A program made the position numbers and the translations under genes. A stretch of 9,537 nt of DNA, taken from NCBI GenBank assembly GCA_031282485.1, contig JAITDQ010000345.1:1-9537 (forward strand), given 5' to 3'. Source of the stretch: Tannerella sp. (GTDB lineage: Bacteria; Bacteroidota; Bacteroidia; Bacteroidales; Tannerellaceae). This document shows, piece by piece, positions 1-6,435 of this stretch; the stretch's first letter is position 1, and each line of letters begins with the position of its first letter. A model generated the notes under the pieces. The model made no database searches. It saw nothing but the letters and a program-made list of their open reading frames with translations, and had not been told where the DNA came from.

Positions 1-2
1 CG

Positions 3-76
3 CTCTTCCTCTTGGACTTGAACCAAGGACCCTCTGATTAACAGTCAGATGCTCTAACCGACTGAGCTAAGGAAGA
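3..76 (-). tRNA. tRNA-Asn (anticodon GTT)
   Basis: Read on the minus strand, this 74-base stretch folds into a complete cloverleaf. The acceptor stem TCTTCCT pairs perfectly with AGGAAGA and is followed by a discriminator G. The D stem is GCTC/GAGC, and the T arm is CTTGG-TTCAAGT-CCAAG. The anticodon loop places GTT at 40-42 (written AAC on the plus strand), which reads asparagine codons. The two bases after the discriminator are CG, so the 3' CCA is not encoded and must be added by the CCA-adding enzyme. The gene lies almost at the left edge of the window, so anything downstream of its 3' end cannot be seen. Its own promoter lies at 100-130. Confidence 0.97.
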
Positions 77-99
77 ATGTTTTTTTGAAAATTGCGGTG

Positions 100-130
100 C
101 AAAGATAAACGTTATTTTCTAAATATGCAA
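100..130 (-). promoter_or_regulatory. Promoter of tRNA-Asn (Bacteroidetes -33/-7 type)
   Basis: On the minus strand, TATCTTTG (107 down to 100) is a perfect match to the Bacteroidetes -7 box TAnnTTTG. A TTG at 130-128 serves as the -33 element, with exactly 20 bases between the two. The predicted transcript start is a few bases further on, around 92-95, just upstream of the tRNA 5' end at 76. The match is direct; its use is inferred. Confidence 0.75.
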
Positions 131-138
131 TACTTTTG
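131..138 (+). promoter_or_regulatory. -7 box of the adenosine-kinase-like gene
   Basis: TACTTTTG matches TAnnTTTG at every fixed position. No good TTTG lies 19-21 bases upstream, so only half of the consensus is present. If used, transcription would start near 145 and leave a leader of about 77 bases before the start codon at 222. The box sits beside the -33 element of the divergent tRNA promoter. Confidence 0.5.
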
Positions 139-221
139 CAGGAAAATTATCGTCGTATGACGGATTTATGCCGTATGATGTTAATTGACAGGAGAGTTAT
201 GTTTAAATAAATTTATAGGGA

Positions 222-1202
222 ATGAAAATAATTGGTATTGGTAATGCACTTTTGGATGTGTTACTTCGATTGGACAGTGATGATGTCCTGTCTGAAATGG
301 GAGTGAAGAAAGGGGCTATGGATTTGGTAGATGAATCTGTCATGAGGGAGATTCAACAGGCGCAGGCCGGACTGCCGCGCTCGGAATTTCCGGGAGGGTC
401 GGTCGGGAATACGATGCGGGCGATAGCTAAGCTCGGCGCAGAGGCCGGATATATCGGGAAAACGGGAGATGACGAAGCCGGCAGAATTTATGAGGCAAAG
501 ACGAAAGAGGCCGGAGTGAAGCCTTTTTTCGTCCGTACGAAAGGGATTTCGGGTTGTTCTACCGTTCTGATATCGCCCGACGGCGAACGGACAATGGCGA
601 CGTTTCTCGGACCTGCCGAAACGTTGTCGGATGAAGAAATACCCGATGACGTTCTCCGCCGGTATGACTGTATCTACATGGAGGGGTATCTGATTTCCAA
701 CGAAAAACTGTTCCTCCCCGTGTTGAAACGGGCTAAGAGTATGGGATTGAAAGTGGCGCTGGACTTGTCGAACTTCAATATCGTTAACGGATTCAGGGAT
801 TTGCTGAAAGAAGCGATACCTGTATACGTCGACGTTCTTTTCTCGAACGAAAGTGAGGCGGAGGCGTATACGGGACTTCCCGCACGCGAAGCGCTGGACG
901 TAATAACGAAGGATGTCGAAACGGCCGTAGTTACGATCGGTAAAGACGGCGCGTTAGCCGGCAGCCGTGGGAAAGTCGTGCATGCGAAGGCGTTGAACAG
1001 CTATGTTGTCGACACGACCGGCGCGGGCGATAATTTTGCCGCCGGGTTCCTGTACGGATATTCGGCCGGCGCAACATTGGAACAGTCGGCGAAGCTGGGG
1101 AGTTTGCTGTCTGCAAACGTTATCGACGTCGTCGGTGCGCAAATACCGGAAGAACGTTGGGGACAAATAAAGTTAAAAGTTAATGAGATTTTAAGGAAAT
1201 AA
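222..1202 (+). CDS. PfkB-family kinase, adenosine-kinase-like
   Basis: A sugar or nucleoside kinase of the PfkB/ribokinase superfamily, 326 residues, a normal full length. The N-terminus starts directly with the first strand of the fold (IIGIGNALLD, residues 3-12), which supports the start at 222. The substrate-side glycine motif GGSVGNT is at 58-64. The second PfkB signature DTTGAGD is at 264-270, with D270 as the expected catalytic base next to the anion hole. FSNESEAEAYTG (207-218) is the usual strand and helix before the ATP site. The overall pattern, including KGAMDLVDE near the N-terminus and FAAGFLYGY after the catalytic Asp, resembles bacterial proteins annotated as adenosine kinase (adenosine + ATP to AMP) more than ribokinase or fructokinase. 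Substrate specificity in this superfamily is hard to call from sequence, so adenosine is an inference. It is probably a single-gene unit, because a strong terminator hairpin follows the stop codon at once. Confidence 0.9.
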   Translation: MKIIGIGNALLDVLLRLDSDDVLSEMGVKKGAMDLVDESVMREIQQAQAGLPRSEFPGGSVGNTMRAIAKLGAEAGYIGKTGDDEAGRIYEAKTKEAGVKPFFVRTKGISGCSTVLISPDGERTMATFLGPAETLSDEEIPDDVLRRYDCIYMEGYLISNEKLFLPVLKRAKSMGLKVALDLSNFNIVNGFRDLLKEAIPVYVDVLFSNESEAEAYTGLPAREALDVITKDVETAVVTIGKDGALAGSRGKVVHAKALNSYVVDTTGAGDNFAAGFLYGYSAGATLEQSAKLGSLLSANVIDVVGAQIPEERWGQIKLKVNEILRK

Positions 1203-1234
1203 GCGTAGAAATGACTATTTTTACGCCGTTTTTT
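1203..1234 (+). terminator. Intrinsic terminator after the PfkB-family gene
   Basis: GCGTAGAAAT (1203-1212) pairs with ATTTTTACGC (1217-1226) over ten base pairs, with one G-T wobble and a GACT loop. A run of six T follows at 1229-1234. The stem begins directly after the TAA stop. Only 17 bases separate the T run from the ATG of the protease gene, so it could also act as an attenuator in that gene's leader. Confidence 0.8.
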
Positions 1235-1251
1235 CAAAGAATACATATAAC

Positions 1252-2988
1252 ATGCGACGAATAAAATTAAGTTTTCTGATAGTAATTCTCTCTGTATGCG
1301 GCATGTACGCACAAAGGTCGGGTACGGATTCGCAAACGGAGGGGCGTAACAAAAGCGATTATAATCGTTTTGAAGTAAGTAAGCAGCTGGATATTTTCAA
1401 TGCTTTGATAAAAGAAGTGGAAATGTTTTACGTAGACACGGTTGACATCCAAAAAACGATGCGTCGCGGTATTGACGCGATGCTGAAAGGGCTTGACCCG
1501 TATACGGAATATATATCGGAGGATGAGATGGGACAGTTGAAATTCATCACAACCGGCGAATACGGAGGAATCGGCGCTATCATACGCTCCCGCGAAGGGG
1601 GGACGGTCATTGTCGAGCCTTACGAGGGGATGCCGGCAGCCGTTGCCGGACTGAAGGCGGGGGATGTGATTGCCGCTATTGATACGATTGATACGTCCGG
1701 ACTGCCGTCTGATCGAGTAAGTGAACTGCTTAAAGGCGTTCCGAATACAAAAGCGACCGTGAAAGTAAAGCGTCCGGGAGTGAAGAAATTACTCAAGTTT
1801 GATATTGTTCGTAAACAGGTGATCGTTAACCAAGTTTCACATTACGGCGTTTACGGCGACAAGACCGGATATATCTGTCTGACGGGCTTCACCGACAAAA
1901 GCGCTCAGGAAATCAAATCCGCATTTGAAGACCTGAAGAAGAATCATCAGATAGAATCTCTCATACTGGATTTGAGGGACAACGGCGGCGGAGTGCTCGA
2001 AGGCGCCGTTCAGATAGTTAACCTGTTTGTTCCCAAAGGGAAAGAGGTGCTGTCGATGAAAGGGAAAGTAAGTCAGTGGGACAGGACATACCGTACATCC
2101 AATGACCCGATTGACACGCTCATACCCATAGCGGTGCTGATAAACGGGGCTACGGCGTCGGCATCGGAGATTGTTTCGGGAGCATTGCAGGATATGGATC
2201 GCGCGGTGCTCGTCGGACAGCGTTCTTTCGGGAAAGGCCTTGTCCAGACTACGCGCAACCTGCCTTATGAAGGGAAACTGAAAGTTACGACGAACAAATA
2301 TTATATCCCGAGCGGCCGCTGCATCCAGCAATTGGATTACTCCCACAGGGGCGCAGACGGCAGTGTGGCGGCTATCCCGGACAGTCTTACTTCGGTGTTT
2401 TATACGGAAAACGGTCGCCCGGTACGCGACGGCGGCGGCATACGTCCCGACTTCGAAATGGAGGAGGAACAGACACCTGCCATGCTGTACTATCTGTATG
2501 CGGACAGGGATTATATCCTGTTCGACTACATAACGGAATGGGTGAATAAACATAAAACCATACCCCCGGCAGAAAAGTTTCATTATTCCGATGAGGATTA
2601 TGAATCATTCAAGAAATACATGATAGAGAAAAATTTCGAATACGATCGCCAGAGCGAAAAGGCGCTTAATACATTGAAAGAAATTGCGCGGTTTGAAGGT
2701 TTTCTGGAGGACGATACGGAGCTGTTTGCGTCGCTGGAAGAAAAGCTCAAGCCCGACCCGGAACGCGATATGGCGCGATACGGTAAAGAAATCAGACGTC
2801 TGATTTCTTCGGAAATCGTAAAACGTTATTACTATCAGCGGGGAGAGGTACAGCAAAACCTGAAAGATGACGAGACCCTGCAGAAAGCGCTTGACGTGTT
2901 GAAGGATAACGAACTTTATACCAAAACACTTGACCCTTCGCCGGGCAGGAATCAGGAGTTCGTCTCGGAAACGAAACATGCCCGTTAA
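1252..2988 (+). CDS. Exported S41-family C-terminal processing protease (CtpA/Prc type)
   Basis: A serine protease of family S41 that trims or degrades proteins from the C-terminus in the cell envelope; 578 residues. Residues 1-20 form a signal peptide: basic MRRIK, then a hydrophobic core ending GMYA before Q21, a signal-peptidase-I type site. A helical segment (about 45-95) is followed by a PDZ domain (about 95-185, containing EYGGIGA and LKAGDVIAAID) that binds substrate tails. The protease core follows: LRDNGGG at 241-247, TASASE at 301-306 with nucleophile S303, and SFGKG at 325-329 with general base K328. The Ser-Lys spacing of 25 equals that of E. coli Prc (S430/K455). The C-terminal 170 residues are charged and mainly helical, as in longer Bacteroidetes members. 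There is no Shine-Dalgarno sequence and no alternative upstream start. No strong promoter is visible between the hairpin and the ATG, so transcription starts either within the upstream gene or by read-through. The physiological substrate is unknown. Confidence 0.93.
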   Translation: MRRIKLSFLIVILSVCGMYAQRSGTDSQTEGRNKSDYNRFEVSKQLDIFNALIKEVEMFYVDTVDIQKTMRRGIDAMLKGLDPYTEYISEDEMGQLKFITTGEYGGIGAIIRSREGGTVIVEPYEGMPAAVAGLKAGDVIAAIDTIDTSGLPSDRVSELLKGVPNTKATVKVKRPGVKKLLKFDIVRKQVIVNQVSHYGVYGDKTGYICLTGFTDKSAQEIKSAFEDLKKNHQIESLILDLRDNGGGVLEGAVQIVNLFVPKGKEVLSMKGKVSQWDRTYRTSNDPIDTLIPIAVLINGATASASEIVSGALQDMDRAVLVGQRSFGKGLVQTTRNLPYEGKLKVTTNKYYIPSGRCIQQLDYSHRGADGSVAAIPDSLTSVFYTENGRPVRDGGGIRPDFEMEEEQTPAMLYYLYADRDYILFDYITEWVNKHKTIPPAEKFHYSDEDYESFKKYMIEKNFEYDRQSEKALNTLKEIARFEGFLEDDTELFASLEEKLKPDPERDMARYGKEIRRLISSEIVKRYYYQRGEVQQNLKDDETLQKALDVLKDNELYTKTLDPSPGRNQEFVSETKHAR

Positions 2989-3000
2989 CGGATAACCGTT
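2987..3000. repeat. Dyad AACGG-N4-CCGTT, copy 1
   Basis: AACGGATAACCGTT is a perfect 5+5 inverted repeat with a 4-base centre, overlapping the protease stop codon. A near-identical 14-base element is found at 3116-3129. It could be a weak RNA hairpin or a site for a dimeric DNA-binding protein; no T run follows. Confidence 0.55.
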
Positions 3001-3072
3001 CGATGATTAGCGAACCGAATGACCGGTCGCAACGGGGGGAAAACGCAGGCTGTAAACCGTAACCGTGAAGAT

Positions 3073-3121
3073 GAACAGGGAATGGGGAACAGGGAATGGG
3101 GAACAGGGAATTGTGAACGGT
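3073..3121 (+). repeat. Heptanucleotide tandem repeat (GAACAGG/GAATGGG alternating)
   Basis: Seven contiguous 7-base units begin with GAA: GAACAGG, GAATGGG, GAACAGG, GAATGGG, GAACAGG, then the degenerate GAATTGT and GAACGGT. The first five are exact alternations, so the array can also be read as a 14-base unit repeated about 2.7 times. A period of seven cannot keep a reading frame, and the array is intergenic. It resembles in style the short tandemly repeated heptamers known from some bacterial intergenic regions; no function is implied by the sequence. Confidence 0.9.
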
Positions 3122-3129
3122 TTACCGTT
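3116..3129. repeat. Dyad AACGG-N4-CCGTT, copy 2
   Basis: AACGGTTTACCGTT is the second copy of the dyad at 2987-3000. The arms are identical and only two centre bases differ. It overlaps the last degenerate heptamer. Read more widely, ACGGTTTAC (3117-3125) is also the exact reverse complement of GTAAACCGT at 3052-3060, giving a competing 9-base-pair stem that would loop out the heptamer array. Confidence 0.6.
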
Positions 3130-3170
3130 AGCGTACGATTTCTCCTGATCATTGCGCCGGTAAGATCATA

Positions 3171-3196
3171 AAAACATCAATAAAAAACATCAATAA
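3171..3196 (+). repeat. 13-base tandem duplication in the carB leader
   Basis: AAAACATCAATAA occurs twice head to tail (3171-3183 and 3184-3196), ending 14 bases before the carB start codon. The sequence is A-rich, as is usual for Bacteroidetes translation initiation regions, and there is no Shine-Dalgarno motif between it and the ATG. It may be a recent slippage duplication. Confidence 0.85.
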
Positions 3197-3210
3197 AAAC
3201 AACTTAACTT

Positions 3211-6200
3211 ATGTCTAAAGTAAATGTAAAAAAAGTCCTTGTATTAGGTTCGGGCGCTTTAAAAATCGGACAGGCGGGGGAATTTGACTATTCAGGCTCG
3301 CAGGCGCTGAAAGCTCTTCGTCAGGAAGGTATCGCTTCGGTGCTGATCAATCCCAATATCGCAACGATACAAACGTCGGAAGGTATTGCCGATAAGGTTT
3401 ATTTCCTGCCTGTAACACCTTATTTTGTGGAGGAAGTTATAAAAAAAGAACGGCCGGACGGCATTTTCCTCGCTTTCGGCGGGCAAACGGCATTGAACTG
3501 CGGAACGGATCTCTACCGGAACGGTATATTCGAGAAATACGGCGTACAGGTGCTCGGCACGTCCGTTGAGGCCATAATGGATACGGAAGACCGGGAACGG
3601 TTCGTTAACCGGCTTACGGAAAAAGGGATAAAAACGCCGGTAAGCGAAGCCGTCGAAACAATGCAGGATGCTATCCGCGCTGCCGAACGTATCGGCTTCC
3701 CCGTCATGATACGCTCGGCATACGTGCTGGGCGGCATGGGCAGCGGGATATGCCGGGATGTGAACGAACTCGGGACACTGGCGGAGAGCGCGTTCACGTA
3801 TGCACCGCAGATACTTGTCGAGGAATCGCTTAAAGGCTGGAAGGAAATAGAATTTGAAGTCATACGCGATAAAAACGACCACTGCTTTACGGTCGTAAGC
3901 ATGGAAAACGTCGATCCGCTGGGCGTTCACACGGGCGAAAGCATTGTTGTGGCGCCGACCTGCTCGTTGAGCGACGACGAAGTCGGGATGTTGCAGGAAC
4001 TGTCCGTAATAACCGTGCGGCACCTCTGTATCGTCGGGGAGTGCAATATCCAGTTTGCCTACAATGCCGAAACGCGCGATTACCGGGTGATAGAAATAAA
4101 TGCACGCATGTCGCGTTCGTCGGCGCTGGCGTCCAAAGCCAGCGGCTATCCCCTGGCTTTTGTGGCGTCCAAGCTTGCGCTGAACTACGGCCTGGATGAA
4201 ATAGGGGAAATGGGAACGCCCAATTCGGCCTACGTTGCGCCTCAGGTGGATTATATCATTGCAAAAATCCCGCGCTGGGACCTGGCCAAATTTGTCGGCG
4301 TAGACCGCAAGATCGGGTCAAGCATGAAGTCGGTCGGCGAGATTATGTCGATCGGGAAAAGCTTTGAGGAAATCATGCAGAAAGGTCTTCGCATGATAGG
4401 ACAGGGCATGCACGGATTTGTAGGGAATAACGACGTCGAATTTGAAGACCTCGATTACGAACTCTCAAACCCTACGGACTTGAGGATATTTGCGATAGCA
4501 AAAGCGCTGGAAGAGGGTTATTCGGTAGAACGAATATATGATCTGACAAAGATTGATCCCTGGTTTATCAGCGCACTGAAGAATATTGTCGACTTCACGA
4601 AAACGCTGGGTGCGTACGGGAAAATCGAAGATTTGCCCGGCGATTTGCTGCTGCAGGCCAAACGCCTCGGATTCTCGGACTTCCAGATCGCAAGGTATAC
4701 GGAAAATCCTGCCGGCAACATGGAAAAGGAAAACCTGCGGGTACGCAGTCACCGGAAGAAACTCGGCATACTTCCTGCCGTGAAGCGGATCAATACGGTC
4801 GCATCGGAATATCCCGACCTGACGAATTACCTGTATCTGACGTACGACGGCAAGGGACATGACATATCATTTAACCGGGATGAAAAATCGGTCATCATCC
4901 TCGGGTCGGGCGCTTACCGTATCGGGTCGTCGGTAGAGTTTGACTGGTGTTCGGTGAATGCGACTCAGGTAGCGCGGAATCTCGGGTACAAGTCGGTTAT
5001 GATTAATTATAACCCGGAGACGGTGTCGACGGATTATGACATGTGCGACAAACTGTATTTCGATGAATTATCGTTTGAGCGTGTCCTGGACGTCATTGAT
5101 TTTGAGCAGCCGGAGGGCGTCATCGTGTCGGTGGGGGGACAAATCCCGAATAACCTGGCCATGAAACTGTATCGTCAGGATGTGCCGGTTTTGGGGACAT
5201 CGCCCGTTTCAATCGACCGTGCGGAGAACCGTCACAAGTTTTCGGAGATGCTCGACCGGCTGGGCGTTGACCAGCCGAGGTGGGCTGAAGTTTCGAGCAT
5301 GGAGGAGATCGATGCCTTTATCGAAGAAGTGGGTTTCCCGCTGCTGGTACGCCCTTCGTATGTGCTTTCGGGGGCGGCGATGAATGTGTGCCACAACAAG
5401 GAGCAGATGATTGCTTTCCTTGCGCTTGCGGCGAAAGTGTCGAAAGAGCATCCGGTTGTGGTGTCGGAGTTCCTGACGGAGGCTAAGGAGGTGGAATTTG
5501 ATGCCGTCGCGAAGGAGGGCGAGGTCGTGGAATATGCAATCTCCGAACATGTGGAATTTGCCGGCGTACATTCGGGCGACGCTACGCTGGTGTTCCCTCC
5601 CCAGCGGCTTTATCTGGAATCGGTGAACAGGATTAAGAAAATAAGCCGTATGATTGCGAAAGAGCTTAACATATCCGGCCCTTTTAACATACAGTATCTT
5701 GCGAAAGATAATGAAATAAAGGTGATAGAATGTAACCTCCGCGCTTCACGAAGTTTCCCGTTTGTATCGAAAGTACTGAAGCATAACATGATCGAAACGG
5801 CTACGCGCATCATGCTGAACGCGCCTTATACGAAACCGGACAAGAGCGCTTTTGATATTGACCGGGTAGGGGTGAAAGCCGCACAGTTCTCTTTTGCGCG
5901 GCTGCATAATTCGGATCCCGTGCTGGGCGTCGACATGGCGTCGACCGGCGAAGTGGGATGCATCGGGGACAGTTTTCATGAGGCGCTGCTGTCGGCCATG
6001 ATTTCCGTGGGCAATCATATCCCGGAGAGAAATATTCTTGTGTCGTCCGGTGCGCTTAAAAGTAAAGTGGAGCTTCTTGACCCGTGCAGGGAACTTGCCG
6101 CGAAGGATTATGTTATTTATGCGACGGCCGGCACGGCTGCGTTCCTGAACGAAAACGGCGTGAAGGCGATTTCCGTGAGCTGGCCTGACGAGGAAGGCGG

Positions 6201-6435
6201 AACGCCGAATATTATGGAAATGTTTTCAAACCACAGGTTCGACCTGGTGATTAACGTCCCGAAAGACCAGACCAGACGCGAACTGACGAACGGATACCGT
6301 ATCCGCCGCGCCGCGATAGACCATAATATCCCCCTTATTACAAATATCCGTCTTGCAAGCGCCTTTATAAGCGCCTTCTGCCGGATGAAAACGGAGGATA
6401 TCCGGATTAAGTCGTGGCAGGAGTATCCGGTCTAA
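3211..6435 (+). CDS. carB: Carbamoyl-phosphate synthase large subunit, eukaryote-like (CPS1/CAD-like) type
   Basis: The synthetase subunit that makes carbamoyl phosphate from bicarbonate, ammonia and two ATP, for pyrimidine and arginine synthesis; 1074 residues, the usual length. The two homologous halves are clear. The first half (about 1-400) opens with VLVLGSGALKIGQAGEFDYS and contains FGGQTALNCG and EINARMSRSSALASKA. An oligomerisation region (about 400-550) follows. The second half (about 551-935) contains ILGSGAYRIGSSVEFDW, SVGGQIPNNLA, LRPSYVLSG-type and ECNLRASRSFPFVSK motifs. The methylglyoxal-synthase-like allosteric domain (about 936-1074) is complete. Many stretches match animal CPS1/CAD rather than E. 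coli CarB, for instance INPNIATIQT, YFLPVTP, GWKEIEFEVIRD, VGECNIQFA and IPRWDLAKF. Such a lineage is known in Bacteroidetes, often beside a second, standard CarB. No glutaminase gene (carA) adjoins it here, so the partner must be encoded elsewhere. The ATG at 3211 gives the family's N-terminus; the stop interlocks with the convergent gene. Confidence 0.95.
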   Translation: MSKVNVKKVLVLGSGALKIGQAGEFDYSGSQALKALRQEGIASVLINPNIATIQTSEGIADKVYFLPVTPYFVEEVIKKERPDGIFLAFGGQTALNCGTDLYRNGIFEKYGVQVLGTSVEAIMDTEDRERFVNRLTEKGIKTPVSEAVETMQDAIRAAERIGFPVMIRSAYVLGGMGSGICRDVNELGTLAESAFTYAPQILVEESLKGWKEIEFEVIRDKNDHCFTVVSMENVDPLGVHTGESIVVAPTCSLSDDEVGMLQELSVITVRHLCIVGECNIQFAYNAETRDYRVIEINARMSRSSALASKASGYPLAFVASKLALNYGLDEIGEMGTPNSAYVAPQVDYIIAKIPRWDLAKFVGVDRKIGSSMKSVGEIMSIGKSFEEIMQKGLRMIGQGMHGFVGNNDVEFEDLDYELSNPTDLRIFAIAKALEEGYSVERIYDLTKIDPWFISALKNIVDFTKTLGAYGKIEDLPGDLLLQAKRLGFSDFQIARYTENPAGNMEKENLRVRSHRKKLGILPAVKRINTVASEYPDLTNYLYLTYDGKGHDISFNRDEKSVIILGSGAYRIGSSVEFDWCSVNATQVARNLGYKSVMINYNPETVSTDYDMCDKLYFDELSFERVLDVIDFEQPEGVIVSVGGQIPNNLAMKLYRQDVPVLGTSPVSIDRAENRHKFSEMLDRLGVDQPRWAEVSSMEEIDAFIEEVGFPLLVRPSYVLSGAAMNVCHNKEQMIAFLALAAKVSKEHPVVVSEFLTEAKEVEFDAVAKEGEVVEYAISEHVEFAGVHSGDATLVFPPQRLYLESVNRIKKISRMIAKELNISGPFNIQYLAKDNEIKVIECNLRASRSFPFVSKVLKHNMIETATRIMLNAPYTKPDKSAFDIDRVGVKAAQFSFARLHNSDPVLGVDMASTGEVGCIGDSFHEALLSAMISVGNHIPERNILVSSGALKSKVELLDPCRELAAKDYVIYATAGTAAFLNENGVKAISVSWPDEEGGTPNIMEMFSNHRFDLVINVPKDQTRRELTNGYRIRRAAIDHNIPLITNIRLASAFISAFCRMKTEDIRIKSWQEYPV

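Larger units (their letters stand above)
2982..3210. other. Repeat-dense intergenic region before carB
   Basis: This 222-base gap (with the last bases of the protease gene) has no credible gene. It contains a 10-base palindrome CCGTTAACGG across the protease stop codon (2982-2991), two copies of AACGG-N4-CCGTT (2987-3000, 3116-3129), a GACCGGTC palindrome (3021-3028), a heptanucleotide array (3073-3121), and a 13-base tandem duplication (3171-3196). I see no convincing TAnnTTTG box and no hairpin plus T-run terminator, so the carB promoter and the protease terminator are not identified. Confidence 0.7.

Noticed and set aside
3..76. tRNA-Asn as an integration (att) site
   Set aside because: The 3' end is at the window edge, and no integrase or repeated tRNA 3' end is visible, so nothing supports it.
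1252..1311. Lipoprotein signal (Cys16) in the protease
   Set aside because: The residues before Cys are LSV, not a lipobox with Gly/Ala at -1, and a better signal-peptidase-I site follows at A20/Q21.
1837..2583. 248-codon minus-strand frame inside the protease gene
   Set aside because: It lies opposite the PDZ end, the catalytic core and part of the C-terminal region, and has no motif or promoter of its own.
3073..3121. Possible CRISPR array or phage repeat
   Set aside because: The units are only 7 bases, contiguous, and have no spacers; no cas genes are present.
3146..3168. TGATC/GATCA inverted repeat as a carB terminator or attenuator
   Set aside because: Only five pairs with a 13-base loop and no T run; too weak to call.
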